From UBA11524 sp963590165 (GTDB lineage: Bacteria > Bacillota > Clostridia > Christensenellales > Aristaeellaceae): DNA of 64,000 bases. The position numbers and the translations under genes were made by a program. Below the pieces are notes generated by a model that did no database searches, had not been told where the DNA came from, and worked only from the letters and a program-made list of their open reading frames with translations. The DNA is taken from NCBI GenBank assembly GCA_963590165.1, contig CAVANO010000045.1, forward strand, positions 124,001-188,000, given 5' to 3'. Positions 49,390 to 57,621 of this stretch are shown piece after piece. Numbering within the stretch: position 1 is the stretch's first letter; each line of letters begins with the position of its first letter.

Positions 49390-50769
49390 ATGATGCTGAA
49401 ACGACTGCTTGGGTTCTTGCTTGCGGCGATTATGCTGATGACATGTGCACTGGCGGAGGATCAGAACGTCAACCATCTGCTGGAGCTGTGCGAACGCGTG
49501 GATTTGCTTCTGCGCAACGACCGGATGGTCAGAGACTGGGTGTCCGGCACAGATTCTGCCATTGCCGATGAAAATAAGATCATCAATCGTCTTCGCGCGG
49601 GCGACAGATCGATGCCGAAAGCAATCTACTTCGTTTCCGAGGAGACGCTGAAGGAAGCGTTCGTGGCTGGCAACGATGCATATGATGATTCCGAAGAGCA
49701 GCGGACATCCCTCGTGCAGATTCCGCAGCAGGTGCTGATCGACCAGCTGGATGACTACGGTCAGTCGCTGTTTGGAAGCCTTGCCCGTCAAACGAACTAC
49801 CTGTCAGACAGCGATGAGCCCATGCTGGGGCTGTACTTTGTGCTCTATGACGACGCGCTGCCCATGCTTGGGTATATCAACGGTGACGGCGAGGTTAATG
49901 AGCTCTCCTGCATGCCGATTCTTTCAGATGAGCTGATGAAGTGCGAATCCGCGGAGGAGGTAACCGCGTGGATGGAGACGGTCGGGCTGCCGGCAATGGC
50001 ATGCACGGCGCTTGACATCACCGATGCAAAAGCAACGGTATTTGAAAGCTCCTTCCAGGCGGAAACCACGACACCGATTCCGTTTGACATTCTGGCGAAT
50101 GCAGCAGACAATATGGATACGATGCTGCAGAACGGCTATCTGCAGACAGTCTGGGGCGTTTCGGACGAAGATGCGGCAAAGATGGACATCCTGCGTCATA
50201 ACGGCAGTCGCCCGCGTCAAATCTTCCGTATTGAGCTGATGAACAGTACGAGTGCCGCCGTGGTGCTGCTGAAGTATCGTAGCGCTGAATTGTGCGTGCA
50301 GCATGAAGCCATGTCCTCATGGACGACGGATCAGGTTTGTAGCCTGCTGTATCAGTCGATCGTCAATGCAATCGATGACAGCATCATCGCGCTGGTGGAG
50401 GAGTTCAATAATTCGTCGGAGGACGAGTCGATTTATTCGGATACAGAGACACAAGACTTTCTGGAACAGGCAACCAGCCTCTATGAGGACTATTTGCTTC
50501 TGTACTCCATGATTAATTACTCTGCGCGAATGGAGAAAGTGACTGGTCTGCCGGAAGAAAGCATGGCGATGTATCTTCTGATATACGATGAGGGTGCACC
50601 GGTTGCAGTCTTGGTTTCGCAGGAATATGGCGTGACGATGCTGAGAACGTGCTATATCTACTTGGAATCGCTTGCAAACTGCAAGAGCGTGTCAGACGTG
50701 TCGCTGGTGCTCAATGGAATGGGCATGCCGTTTGATGTGACGGAAATCACCGATCAGACGGAACTGTAA
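49390..50769 (+). CDS. Secreted protein with two copies of one unknown domain
   Basis: I do not recognise a family. The 459-residue product starts with a signal peptide (MMLKRLLGFLLAAIMLMTCA-LA). The remainder appears to be a tandem repeat: the first half starts VNHLLELCERVDLLLRNDRM and ends GLPAMACTALDIT; the second starts FDILANAADNMDTMLQNGYL and ends GMPFDVTEIT. Matching inner segments are MLGLYFVLYDDALPMLGYIN and MAMYLLIYDEGAPVAVLVSQ. The protein is acidic. GGAGGG precedes two adjacent ATG codons (49390, 49393). It lies between the ftsZ terminator and its own weak terminator, so it is a separate unit. Confidence 0.7.
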   Translation: MMLKRLLGFLLAAIMLMTCALAEDQNVNHLLELCERVDLLLRNDRMVRDWVSGTDSAIADENKIINRLRAGDRSMPKAIYFVSEETLKEAFVAGNDAYDDSEEQRTSLVQIPQQVLIDQLDDYGQSLFGSLARQTNYLSDSDEPMLGLYFVLYDDALPMLGYINGDGEVNELSCMPILSDELMKCESAEEVTAWMETVGLPAMACTALDITDAKATVFESSFQAETTTPIPFDILANAADNMDTMLQNGYLQTVWGVSDEDAAKMDILRHNGSRPRQIFRIELMNSTSAAVVLLKYRSAELCVQHEAMSSWTTDQVCSLLYQSIVNAIDDSIIALVEEFNNSSEDESIYSDTETQDFLEQATSLYEDYLLLYSMINYSARMEKVTGLPEESMAMYLLIYDEGAPVAVLVSQEYGVTMLRTCYIYLESLANCKSVSDVSLVLNGMGMPFDVTEITDQTEL

Positions 50770-50777
50770 ATGCACCG

Positions 50778-50821
50778 AACGCCGTTCCTGATGATAAAAA
50801 AAACGGGAACGGCGTTTGCTT
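50778..50821 (+). terminator. Stem-loop after the duplicated secreted protein
   Basis: Eleven-base-pair stem AACGCCGTTCC/GGAACGGCGTT; the T run is short (TTTGCTTTG). Confidence 0.65.
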
Positions 50822-50858
50822 TGACTCTAAAAATGTGAAAGCTTTGTGAAAACTGCAT

Positions 50859-50872
50859 TGTAAGCGCTTTTT
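50859..50872 (+). promoter_or_regulatory. Candidate cre (CcpA) site
   Basis: TGTAAGCGCTTTTT fits the catabolite-responsive element consensus in its first half and centre but not in the last two bases. It lies upstream of a sugar-type solute-binding protein gene. Confidence 0.4.
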
Positions 50873-50885
50873 TTTAGAAAAATAC

Positions 50886-50914
50886 TGTTCAAATTCAGCA
50901 AAATATACTATAAT
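50886..50914 (+). promoter_or_regulatory. Possible promoter of the solute-binding protein gene
   Basis: TGTTCA (50886-50891), 17-nt spacer, TATAAT (50909-50914). The -35 box is weak. Confidence 0.5.
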
Positions 50915-50976
50915 AATACGCAGATATCCAAACACCATGCGATGGGTGTCTGATCATCGTGATGAGGAGGAAAGCT

Positions 50977-52533
50977 GTGCGTAAAATTATTGCAGTTATG
51001 CTGTCCTGCATGCTGGCGGCAGGTATATTGCTTGTGCCGGCATATGCTGCGGACGCGCCGTTTATGCTTGCCGGGCTTGAAACGACGGAGTCATCATCAT
51101 CAACGGAGCCGCTGCACGATTGGGATACGAATCAGTTTTTTACCGTCATGGCGGAAAAGACAGGCGTATCGTTTTCCATCAGTGAATTTTCAGATGCGGA
51201 GTCGTGGACAGAGGAGAAGCAGTCCATGCTGTCTGGAGAGACTGCCATGCCGGATCTGCTCTTCAAGGCAGAACTGACACCGCAGGAAACGCTGGCGTTC
51301 TATGAAGCAGGCAAGCTGATTGACCTGCGGCCGTATTTGGAGGAGTATGCGCCGCACGTCTGGGCATTGCTGCAGAGCAATCCGGAATGGCTGGAGGCAG
51401 TTTCGCTGCCGGATGGTGCGATTGTCGCACTGCCGGCAATCAACGAGTTGGCGCCGAACAATACCATGTGGATCAACAAGACATGGTTGGAACGCGTGAA
51501 GGCAGATGTGCCGACGACGGCTGAGGAACTGACGGAGGTGCTCAAGCTTTTCCGCGACAGGGACGTTAACCAGAATGGGCAGAAGGATGACGAAATCCCG
51601 CTGTCGTTTACCAGCATGTGGAATTTGCGATTCCTGGCACATGCATTTGGCATCAACGCGGATGACTACTACCTGTCAGAGGAGGACGGCGTCATCAGCG
51701 AGAACCTGACAACCGATGCGAACCGTGCCTTCCTTGAGTGGCTGCATGAGCTTTGGACGGAAGGCCTGCTGGATTCGGACGGGTTCTCGGCGCTGCGGCT
51801 GCTGGAATCATCGACGACGAGCAGTTCGAGCAGCTCGAGCGAAAATGAAACAGCAAAATACGGTGTCTTCTTCGGCGCAACGCCGGTAGATGTCGTTGGT
51901 TCGACGCTTGCAGAGGAGTATGTGGCACTTGATCCGCTGGTGTATAACGGCAAGCAGACGTACCGTGACTTCACCGGCGACCTGTACCGAGGTACATTTG
52001 CCATTTCCTCGACTTGCACTTCGCCGGAAACGCTCCTTCAATGGATTGACTACCTCTATACGGATGAGGGCTTCCTGCTGGCAGAGGTTGGTCAGGAAGG
52101 CACAGACTACGAATGGAACGACGACGGTACATGGATGTACGTCCGCGCGGCGGATGAAGTGCTGTCGCTGCAGGCATCGACCATCATCTGGACGTCTAAT
52201 ACGCCGAGCTACGCAAGCGCCGCCGTTCAGGGCAAAATCGATGATGCGGAAACGCAACGCATTGTCAGCGAGCTTGTGCGCGTTCGGCAGTACGAAAAAC
52301 GCTCTATGCCGCTTTTGTATCTGACGGAAGAGCAGCTTAGCCAGGTGACGGCGCTTCAGAAGAGCATCAGCAGCTATGCGGAGCAGCAGATGACGTGGTT
52401 CGTCGCGGGTGATGTGGCGCTGAATGATGACACGTGGGCGGAATTCTGTAGCCGCGTTGAAGAACTTGGCATTGACGAGATGACCGCCATCTGGCAGAAT
52501 GCCTATGACAGCGCATGGCATGCCGGCGAGTGA
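50977..52533 (+). CDS. Extracellular solute-binding protein (ABC-type, family 1/LplA-like)
   Basis: Secreted binding protein of the carbohydrate/oligosaccharide class. The 518-residue product has a signal peptide ending near PAYA-ADAP with no clear lipobox, then two-lobed SBP features (MPDLLFKAELTPQETLAFYE, LPAINELAPNNTMWINKTWL, TSMWNLRFLAHAFGI). DRDVNQNGQKDDEIP at about residues 192-206 is the Ca-binding-type loop seen in LplA-like SBPs. A Ser-rich insert (SSTTSSSSSSSENE) lies near residue 278. The GTG at 50977 is 6 nt from AGGAGG. No permease or ATPase gene is near, so it is an orphan component, or a sensor. Confidence 0.8.
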   Translation: MRKIIAVMLSCMLAAGILLVPAYAADAPFMLAGLETTESSSSTEPLHDWDTNQFFTVMAEKTGVSFSISEFSDAESWTEEKQSMLSGETAMPDLLFKAELTPQETLAFYEAGKLIDLRPYLEEYAPHVWALLQSNPEWLEAVSLPDGAIVALPAINELAPNNTMWINKTWLERVKADVPTTAEELTEVLKLFRDRDVNQNGQKDDEIPLSFTSMWNLRFLAHAFGINADDYYLSEEDGVISENLTTDANRAFLEWLHELWTEGLLDSDGFSALRLLESSTTSSSSSSSENETAKYGVFFGATPVDVVGSTLAEEYVALDPLVYNGKQTYRDFTGDLYRGTFAISSTCTSPETLLQWIDYLYTDEGFLLAEVGQEGTDYEWNDDGTWMYVRAADEVLSLQASTIIWTSNTPSYASAAVQGKIDDAETQRIVSELVRVRQYEKRSMPLLYLTEEQLSQVTALQKSISSYAEQQMTWFVAGDVALNDDTWAEFCSRVEELGIDEMTAIWQNAYDSAWHAGE

Positions 52534-52605
52534 GGATGACTGCGCACATGCGGCGCATCCCTGACCGTTCATAACAACAGAATAAACGAAAGGGTGGAAC
52601 GTACC

Positions 52606-53901
52606 ATGAATCAGTATGCCACGATGATCCGGAACCTCAAGTCGCCTGCGGTAATGGAGCGCCTGATGCACCTTTATGGCCGCCGCGACGGAATGCTGGT
52701 GGAGCAGACCGGCCGTTATATCGGGATGCTCAAGCGCCACGAAGAGCTGTTCCATGAGGAGGAGCGCGAGGTGCTGATGATCAGCGCTCCCGGAAGAACG
52801 GAAATTGGCGGCAATCACACCGATCACAACCGCGGACGTGTGCTGGCAGCGGCTGTCAACCTTGATGCGCTCTCAGCAGTTTCCGCACGCGATGACATGC
52901 TCGTCCAGGTGTACTCCGACGGCTACGCGCCGATTCGGCTGGACTTGAATGAGTTGTCTGCCGTTCCGGAGGAGAAGGGCACGACTTATGCACTCATCCG
53001 CGGCGTGGCGGCACGTATGGCGGAGCTGGGGTACAGAATCGGCGGATTTAATGCGGCAGTCACGTCCAGCGTGATGTCCGGCAGCGGTCTGAGCAGCTCG
53101 GCGGCGTTCGAGGTGATGGTTTGCGCGATCCTTGATGCGCTGTATAACGGCTTTACCATTGATTACAAGACGCGTGCCAAAATCAGCCAGTATGCCGAAA
53201 ACGAGTATTTCGGCAAGCCGAGCGGACTGCTTGATCAGATGGCGTCTTCTGCCGGCGGACTTGTGACGGTTGACTTCAAGCATGATGACCCCGAAGTGCG
53301 TCCGGTCAGCTTCGACTTTGCGCAGTACGGCTATTCGCTTGTCGTTGTTGCGACCGGCGGCAGCCATGCGGATTTGACGGATGATTACGCGGCGATTCCG
53401 GCGGAAATGAAGGCTGTTGCGGCGCAGTTCAATGAGCCGTATCTGCGGCGCGTGCGTTCAGAGGAGTTCTATCAGGCACTGCCGAGCCTGCACGGCAAGG
53501 TCAGCGACCGCGCACTGCTTCGTGCGATTCACTTCTATGAAGAGGATGAACGCGTAGCACGTCAGGTGGCGGCGCTCGACCGCAACGACCTGTTTGCCTT
53601 CCTGTGGGAAATCATCTGCTCCGGACGGTCTTCTTATATGTATCTGCAGAACGTGTATGCCAATGCCAACGACCAGAGCTTGTCGCTCGCACTGGCGATG
53701 GCGGAACATATGCTCAAGGACAAGGACGGCGCATGGCGTGTGCATGGCGGCGGATTCGCTGGTACGACGCTGAACTTCGTGCCGGATAAGATGCTTTCGC
53801 AGTTCATCGAGACGATGGAAGCAACGTTCGGTGCGCATTGCTGCAGCGTGCTGGATATTCGTCCTGAGGGCGCGGCGGTGCTGCGGCTCGTGGAACAATA
53901 A
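52606..53901 (+). CDS. galK: Galactokinase
   Basis: Phosphorylates alpha-D-galactose at C1, first step of the Leloir pathway. The 431-residue GHMP kinase has SAPGRTEIGGNHTDHNRGRV (galactose-binding signature), the ATP loop SSVMSGSGLSSSAAFEVMV, DQMASSAGGLVTVDFK and the C-terminal RVHGGGFAGTTLNFV. The ATG at 52606 follows AAAGGGTGG by 8 nt; a GTG at 52594 overlaps that site. Neither galT nor galE is near. Its N-terminus is somewhat longer than E. coli GalK, as in other clostridial forms. Confidence 0.94.
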   Translation: MNQYATMIRNLKSPAVMERLMHLYGRRDGMLVEQTGRYIGMLKRHEELFHEEEREVLMISAPGRTEIGGNHTDHNRGRVLAAAVNLDALSAVSARDDMLVQVYSDGYAPIRLDLNELSAVPEEKGTTYALIRGVAARMAELGYRIGGFNAAVTSSVMSGSGLSSSAAFEVMVCAILDALYNGFTIDYKTRAKISQYAENEYFGKPSGLLDQMASSAGGLVTVDFKHDDPEVRPVSFDFAQYGYSLVVVATGGSHADLTDDYAAIPAEMKAVAAQFNEPYLRRVRSEEFYQALPSLHGKVSDRALLRAIHFYEEDERVARQVAALDRNDLFAFLWEIICSGRSSYMYLQNVYANANDQSLSLALAMAEHMLKDKDGAWRVHGGGFAGTTLNFVPDKMLSQFIETMEATFGAHCCSVLDIRPEGAAVLRLVEQ

Positions 53902-53917
53902 CAATACAATCAATACC

Positions 53918-53946
53918 TTGACAAGGTTGGGTGCCTGTGCTATCAT
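53918..53946 (+). promoter_or_regulatory. Sigma-A type promoter of the FMN riboswitch-ribU unit
   Basis: TTGACA (53918-53923), 17-nt spacer, TATCAT (53941-53946). The -10 box sits between the arms of a perfect 10-bp inverted repeat (53929-53938 and 53955-53964). Confidence 0.85.
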
Positions 53947-53964
53947 AGCGATGAACAGGCACCC
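53929..53964 (+). repeat. Perfect inverted repeat enclosing the riboswitch promoter -10 box
   Basis: GGGTGCCTGT and ACAGGCACCC are separated by 16 nt that include the -10 hexamer and probable start site. ATTTTC follows. It could end galK transcripts, serve as an operator, or both. Confidence 0.6.
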
Positions 53965-53989
53965 ATTTTCGTGCCGTTCACATCAAAAT

Positions 53990-54154
53990 GCATAGCCACT
54001 TGGAGCTTCTTCGGGGCAGGGTGAAAATCCCTACTGGCGGTACAGCCCGCGACCCTTCCTGCCTGTGCGGCGAGGAAGGCTGAACCGGTGAGATGGTAAT
54101 CGATTCCGGTGCCAACAGTATAGTCTGGATGAGAGAGGAAAGCTGGAAGTATGC
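53990..54154 (+). promoter_or_regulatory. FMN riboswitch (RFN element)
   Basis: All conserved RFN blocks are visible: TTCGGGGCAGGGTGAAAATC, CCTACTGGCGGTACAGCCCG, CGAGGAAGGCTGAACCGGTG followed by AGATGG, GATTCCGGTGCCAACAGTA-TAGTCTGGATG, and GAGAGG. The closing P1 helix pairs CATA..ACTT with AAGTATG. It binds FMN and should shut off ribU when flavin is plentiful. Confidence 0.97.
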
Positions 54155-54184
54155 GCGTGAAACGCTGTTTTCGCCTTTTTCGCG

Positions 54185-54232
54185 ATGCTCCGCCCCTGAT
54201 TAGCGATTTGCTTCAGGGGCGTGCATATTTTT
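54185..54232 (+). terminator. Riboswitch-controlled terminator
   Basis: Stem CGCCCCTGA/TCAGGGGCG extended by ATGC/GCAT, then TATTTTT, ending 17 nt before the ribU ATG. Confidence 0.85.
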
Positions 54233-54249
54233 GAAGGAGGCTTGTCAAA

Positions 54250-54852
54250 ATGACACAGCTCAAAAAAGGAAAACAGCTCCCGGTTCAGTACCTGACGCGC
54301 ATTGCGGTGCTTGGTGCGCTTTCTGTCATCCTGTTTATGATCGAAATCCCCGTGATTGCGTTCTATAAGCTGGATCTGAGCACATTGCCCGCGCTGCTGG
54401 GTGCCTTTTCGATGGGGCCGCTGCCGGGTCTGGCGATTCTGTTGATTAAAGATTTGCTGGGAATGCTGAAATCGTCCTCAATGTACGTGGGTGAACTGGC
54501 AGACTTCATCATGGGTGCGGCGTTCATTTTGCCGGCATCGCTGATGTATCGTCGGAATAAGACACGCAAGACGGCTCTGCTTGGCATGCTGACCGGCACG
54601 CTGTGCATGATTGTTGTGGCTATTCTGGTCAACTGGAAAATTGTGATTCCGTTCTACATGACGGCGTTCAACATGCCGATGGAGAGCATTGTTGCTATGG
54701 CACAGGGCGCAATGCCATTTGTGGATACTGAATGGAAGCTTCTGCTGTGCGTGACAGCGCCCTTTAATCTGCTGAAGGGCATTGTGCTCAGCGTGCTGAC
54801 GTATGTGCTGTATAAGCGTCTGTCGCCGCTGCTGCACGTTCGTAAGAACTGA
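54250..54852 (+). CDS. ribU: Riboflavin ECF transporter substrate-binding subunit RibU
   Basis: Membrane S component that captures riboflavin for the energy-coupling factor transporter. The 200-residue protein has about six membrane helices and matches RibU in LTRIAVLGALSVILFMIEIP, FYKLDLSTLPALLGAFSMGP and LIKDLLGMLKSSSMYVGELA followed by DF. AAGGAGG lies 9 nt before the ATG. Control by the FMN riboswitch just upstream confirms the substrate. The ECF ATPase and T-component genes are not here; they are usually shared and encoded elsewhere. Confidence 0.95.
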   Translation: MTQLKKGKQLPVQYLTRIAVLGALSVILFMIEIPVIAFYKLDLSTLPALLGAFSMGPLPGLAILLIKDLLGMLKSSSMYVGELADFIMGAAFILPASLMYRRNKTRKTALLGMLTGTLCMIVVAILVNWKIVIPFYMTAFNMPMESIVAMAQGAMPFVDTEWKLLLCVTAPFNLLKGIVLSVLTYVLYKRLSPLLHVRKN

Positions 54853-54866
54853 GAGGAAGAGAGCCC

Positions 54867-55313
54867 ATGAGAACGCATTCGCCGGAGGAAACACGCGAGC
54901 TTGCTGAAAAGCTGTCCCGTCAGCTACAGGCAGGGGATGTCCTGCTGCTTCTGGGTGATTTGGGTGCAGGCAAGAGCGAATTCACACGCGGACTTGCGCA
55001 TGGGCTCGGTATACAGGGGACAGTGGCAAGCCCGTCCTTCACGATTCTGAACGTCTACGAGGACGGACGTGTGCCGCTGTACCATTTTGACTGGTATCGG
55101 TTGAACAGCGCAGAGGAACTCTACGAAATGGGCATGGATGAGTATCTTGGCGGTGACGGCATCGCGGTGGTTGAGTGGCCGAGTCAGTGTCCGGAGGCGA
55201 TTCCGGCGGATTATTTGGAAATCAGCCTGACGCCGATGGGCGAGAGCGAACGCGAGATTACCATTACGCCGCGCGGAGGATTCCGCGAAATCAGCATGGA
55301 GGAACAAGAATGA
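54867..55313 (+). CDS. tsaE: tRNA threonylcarbamoyladenosine synthesis ATPase TsaE
   Basis: ATPase needed with TsaB and TsaD to make t6A37 in tRNA. The 148-residue protein has the P-loop LLGDLGAGKSEFTRGLAHGL, switch-like ASPSFTILNVYEDG, YHFDWYRLNSAEELYEMGMD and the conserved VVEWPSQCP. The GAGAGGAAGAGAG stretch precedes the ATG, 15 nt after ribU. Its stop overlaps the tsaB start (ATGA). tsaD is not in the window. Confidence 0.95.
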   Translation: MRTHSPEETRELAEKLSRQLQAGDVLLLLGDLGAGKSEFTRGLAHGLGIQGTVASPSFTILNVYEDGRVPLYHFDWYRLNSAEELYEMGMDEYLGGDGIAVVEWPSQCPEAIPADYLEISLTPMGESEREITITPRGGFREISMEEQE

Positions 55314-56011
55314 AACTGCTTGCGGTGGATACATCCGGTCCGGTGTGCGGAGTGGCGATTCTGACGGAGGATGGCATCCGGCATGAATGTGTCACGATGA
55401 ATCACAAGACGCACTCGGTCAATCTGCTGCCGATGATTGATCGCGCATTTCAGGCGACAGGGCTGACGATTCAGAACATGGATCGGCTGGCGGTTGTTGT
55501 CGGTCCGGGGTCGTTCACAGGCGTCCGGCTGGGCGTCAGCACGGTGAAGGGGCTTGCACACGGCGCGAACAAAGCGTGCGTCGCGGTGAACGCGCTCGAA
55601 GCGATGGCACAGGGCATCAGCGGCTTTGACGGCATCGTCTGCCCGATTCAGGATGCACGCGCAGGGCAGGTGTACGGTGCAGCTTTCCGTGTTGGCGGTG
55701 AACGGCCGGAGCGGCTCATGAAGGATCAGCCGTTGAAACTGGAAGAGTATGTCACGGAAATCAGTCGCTTAGGCGAACGATTCCTGTTCCTCGGCGACGG
55801 CATGCCTGTGCAGCGCGAGAAAATTCAAACGCTGTTGGGTGACAAGGCCGTGTTTGCGAAGCCCATGCATGCATTCTTGCGGCCGTCGTCTGTTGCATAT
55901 CTGGCGTCGCTTGAGGAAAACACGGTTGATTACCTGACGCTGATGCCACTCTATCTCCGTGCCCCGAATGCAGCGCTGAACAAGAAGCTGACGGAGGGTC
56001 TTCATGCCTGA
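55310..56011 (+). CDS. tsaB: tRNA threonylcarbamoyladenosine synthesis protein TsaB
   Basis: Inactive ASKHA-fold partner of TsaD in t6A37 synthesis. The 233-residue protein begins MKLLAVDTSGPVCGVAILTE, with NLLPMIDRAFQATGL, AVVVGPGSFTGVRLGVSTVK and GLAHG, all TsaB landmarks. The ATG at 55310 overlaps the tsaE stop and has GGAGGAA upstream. The longer open frame back to 55175 lies inside tsaE and is not used. rimI overlaps its end by 8 nt. Confidence 0.95.
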   Translation: MKLLAVDTSGPVCGVAILTEDGIRHECVTMNHKTHSVNLLPMIDRAFQATGLTIQNMDRLAVVVGPGSFTGVRLGVSTVKGLAHGANKACVAVNALEAMAQGISGFDGIVCPIQDARAGQVYGAAFRVGGERPERLMKDQPLKLEEYVTEISRLGERFLFLGDGMPVQREKIQTLLGDKAVFAKPMHAFLRPSSVAYLASLEENTVDYLTLMPLYLRAPNAALNKKLTEGLHA

Positions 56012-56504
56012 GCAGAGTGAAATCCGCATTCGCCGGATGACCATGGATGATGTGGATGGCGTATATGCGGTCGAAACAGCGTGCTTTGAGGATGCATGGA
56101 GTCGAGATGCCTTTGTGAGCGACATGAACAACCGCGTTGCACGGTATCTCGTGGCAGAATCAGATGGCAAAGTCATCGGTTATGCCGGCGCATGGGTCAT
56201 TTTGGACGAAAGCCACATTACGAACATTGCGCTGTTTGCGGAATACCGCGGGCAGGGCATCGGTAAGCGACTGACGGCTGCGTTGCTGCAGTACATCTCG
56301 AATCTTGGTGCTGCGTATGCGACGCTGGAAGTGCGCCGGAGCAACCTGATTGCGCAGAGCCTCTACCGTTCGCTTGGCTTTGTGCAACTGGGCGTTCGCA
56401 AGCGTTACTATACGAACAACGGTGAGGATGCGCTGCTGATGGTTTGTGAGCACCTGCCGGCGGCTGACCCGGATTTCACCGAGGAAGAAACGGTATTTGA
56501 ATGA
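56004..56504 (+). CDS. rimI: Ribosomal protein S18 alanine N-acetyltransferase RimI
   Basis: GNAT-family enzyme that acetylates the N-terminal alanine of ribosomal protein S18. The 166-residue protein has IRRMTMDDVDGVYAVETACF, the acetyl-CoA loop ITNIALFAEYRGQGIGKRLT (Q/R-x-x-G-x-G/A) and LEVRRSNLIAQSLYRSLGF, typical of RimI. It overlaps tsaB by 8 nt in the common tsaE-tsaB-rimI order. A terminator follows. Confidence 0.92.
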   Translation: MPEQSEIRIRRMTMDDVDGVYAVETACFEDAWSRDAFVSDMNNRVARYLVAESDGKVIGYAGAWVILDESHITNIALFAEYRGQGIGKRLTAALLQYISNLGAAYATLEVRRSNLIAQSLYRSLGFVQLGVRKRYYTNNGEDALLMVCEHLPAADPDFTEEETVFE

Positions 56505-56511
56505 GACAATG

Positions 56512-56538
56512 ACGCTCGTCTATATGACGGGCGTTTTT
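56512..56538 (+). terminator. Terminator after rimI
   Basis: Nine-base-pair stem ACGCTCGTC/GACGGGCGT (one G-U), loop TATAT, then five T. Confidence 0.85.
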
Positions 56539-56554
56539 GCAAAGGAGGCGACTT

Positions 56555-57514
56555 ATGGCAACGATTTTGGTGACGCACGGCGTGCCGAGTGAGGGTTTTT
56601 CTCTGCTGCAAGGGCATACAGTCATCATTCCTGCACCGCTGACATCGTTCACGGATGAACAGCTTGCTGCTTATATGCCTATGGCGGATGCGGTAGTTGC
56701 CGGCGGTCGGCTGACGGGTGACCTCATCCGCAAGGGGAGAAAGCTCAAAATCATCGCGAATTACGGGGCAGGGTATGACAGCGTGGATATTCAAACGGCG
56801 GCTGAATGCGGCGTGCCGGTCACGAATCTGCCGGATACGGTAGCGGAAAGCACGGCGGAGCTAGCCTTTGGTCTGATGCTGGCTGTATGCAGAAAAATCG
56901 GTGAAAGTACCATCCGCATGCACAGTGAGGCACCGGAAGGGCTGTTCGGTATGGGGCGCAATATGGGGCACAATCTTCGCGGACAGACGCTGGGCATTCT
57001 CGGCTGCGGCAAAATCGGGCAACGACTGGCGGAAATGGCATCAGCATTCGGCATGCACGTGGTGGGCTTCAGTCGGCACGGTGTGCATCATCCGTGCATC
57101 GAGAGCGTAACGAGGGAAGAACTGCTGACGCGCTCGGATATCGTGTCGCTGCATTGTCCGCTGACGGATGACACGCGCGGCATGGTCAGCAGAAAAGTAC
57201 TTTTCTCCATGAAGCGAGGTGCAATCCTGATTAACACGGCACGCGGCGGACTGGTGGATGAAGAAGCACTTGCGGAGGCAATCCGCCGCGGTCAGTTGTC
57301 GGGAGCTGGGCTGGACGTGTATCCGGACGAGCCGCATGTCCCGGAGTGCCTGCGTGCATTGCCGAACGTGGTGATGACGCCGCACATCGGCGCGAATACC
57401 GAGGAAGTGCGCAGACGCATGGCAGAGGAGTGCGCACGGCAGATTCTGGATGCACTGGCCGGCAGACTGCCGGAACATGTTGTCAATGGGATTTCCACGC
57501 CAATTAGTTTGTAA
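56555..57514 (+). CDS. D-isomer-specific 2-hydroxyacid dehydrogenase
   Basis: NAD(P)-dependent reductase of 2-keto acids. The 319-residue protein has the substrate-domain motif IIANYGAGYDSVDIQTAAEC, the Rossmann loop TLGILGCGKIGQRLAEMASA, the catalytic Arg region LINTARGGLVDEEALAEAIR, the Glu in LDVYPDEPHVP, and the His in VVMTPHIGANTEEV. These features fit glyoxylate/hydroxypyruvate-type or D-lactate-like enzymes; the exact substrate is not clear. It sits alone between the rimI terminator and the phosphoribosyltransferase promoter. AAAGGAGG precedes the ATG. Confidence 0.9.
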   Translation: MATILVTHGVPSEGFSLLQGHTVIIPAPLTSFTDEQLAAYMPMADAVVAGGRLTGDLIRKGRKLKIIANYGAGYDSVDIQTAAECGVPVTNLPDTVAESTAELAFGLMLAVCRKIGESTIRMHSEAPEGLFGMGRNMGHNLRGQTLGILGCGKIGQRLAEMASAFGMHVVGFSRHGVHHPCIESVTREELLTRSDIVSLHCPLTDDTRGMVSRKVLFSMKRGAILINTARGGLVDEEALAEAIRRGQLSGAGLDVYPDEPHVPECLRALPNVVMTPHIGANTEEVRRRMAEECARQILDALAGRLPEHVVNGISTPISL

Positions 57515-57530
57515 ATCCGCCTGCAAATGA

Positions 57531-57559
57531 TTGACATTCGGCTGCATTCGCGGTAAAAT
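57531..57559 (+). promoter_or_regulatory. Sigma-A type promoter of the phosphoribosyltransferase gene
   Basis: TTGACA (57531-57536), 17-nt spacer, TAAAAT (57554-57559). A TTGTAA/TTACAA plus GCGC/GCGC hairpin (57563-57593) would form the start of the mRNA. No purine riboswitch is recognisable. Confidence 0.85.
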
Positions 57560-57621
57560 ATGTTGTAAAAGCGCTTGAAAAGGCGCCTTACAATCTGTCA
57601 GAAGACAAAGGGGAAACGAAC

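Noticed and set aside
57561..57580. A second CcpA-type site at the phosphoribosyltransferase promoter
   Set aside because: The TGTAAAAGCGCTTG stretch has one base too many in the left half for the cre consensus; it is better seen as the arm of the leader hairpin.
57531..57621. Purine riboswitch before the phosphoribosyltransferase gene
   Set aside because: The leader is under 60 nt and lacks the conserved loops; only a simple hairpin is present.
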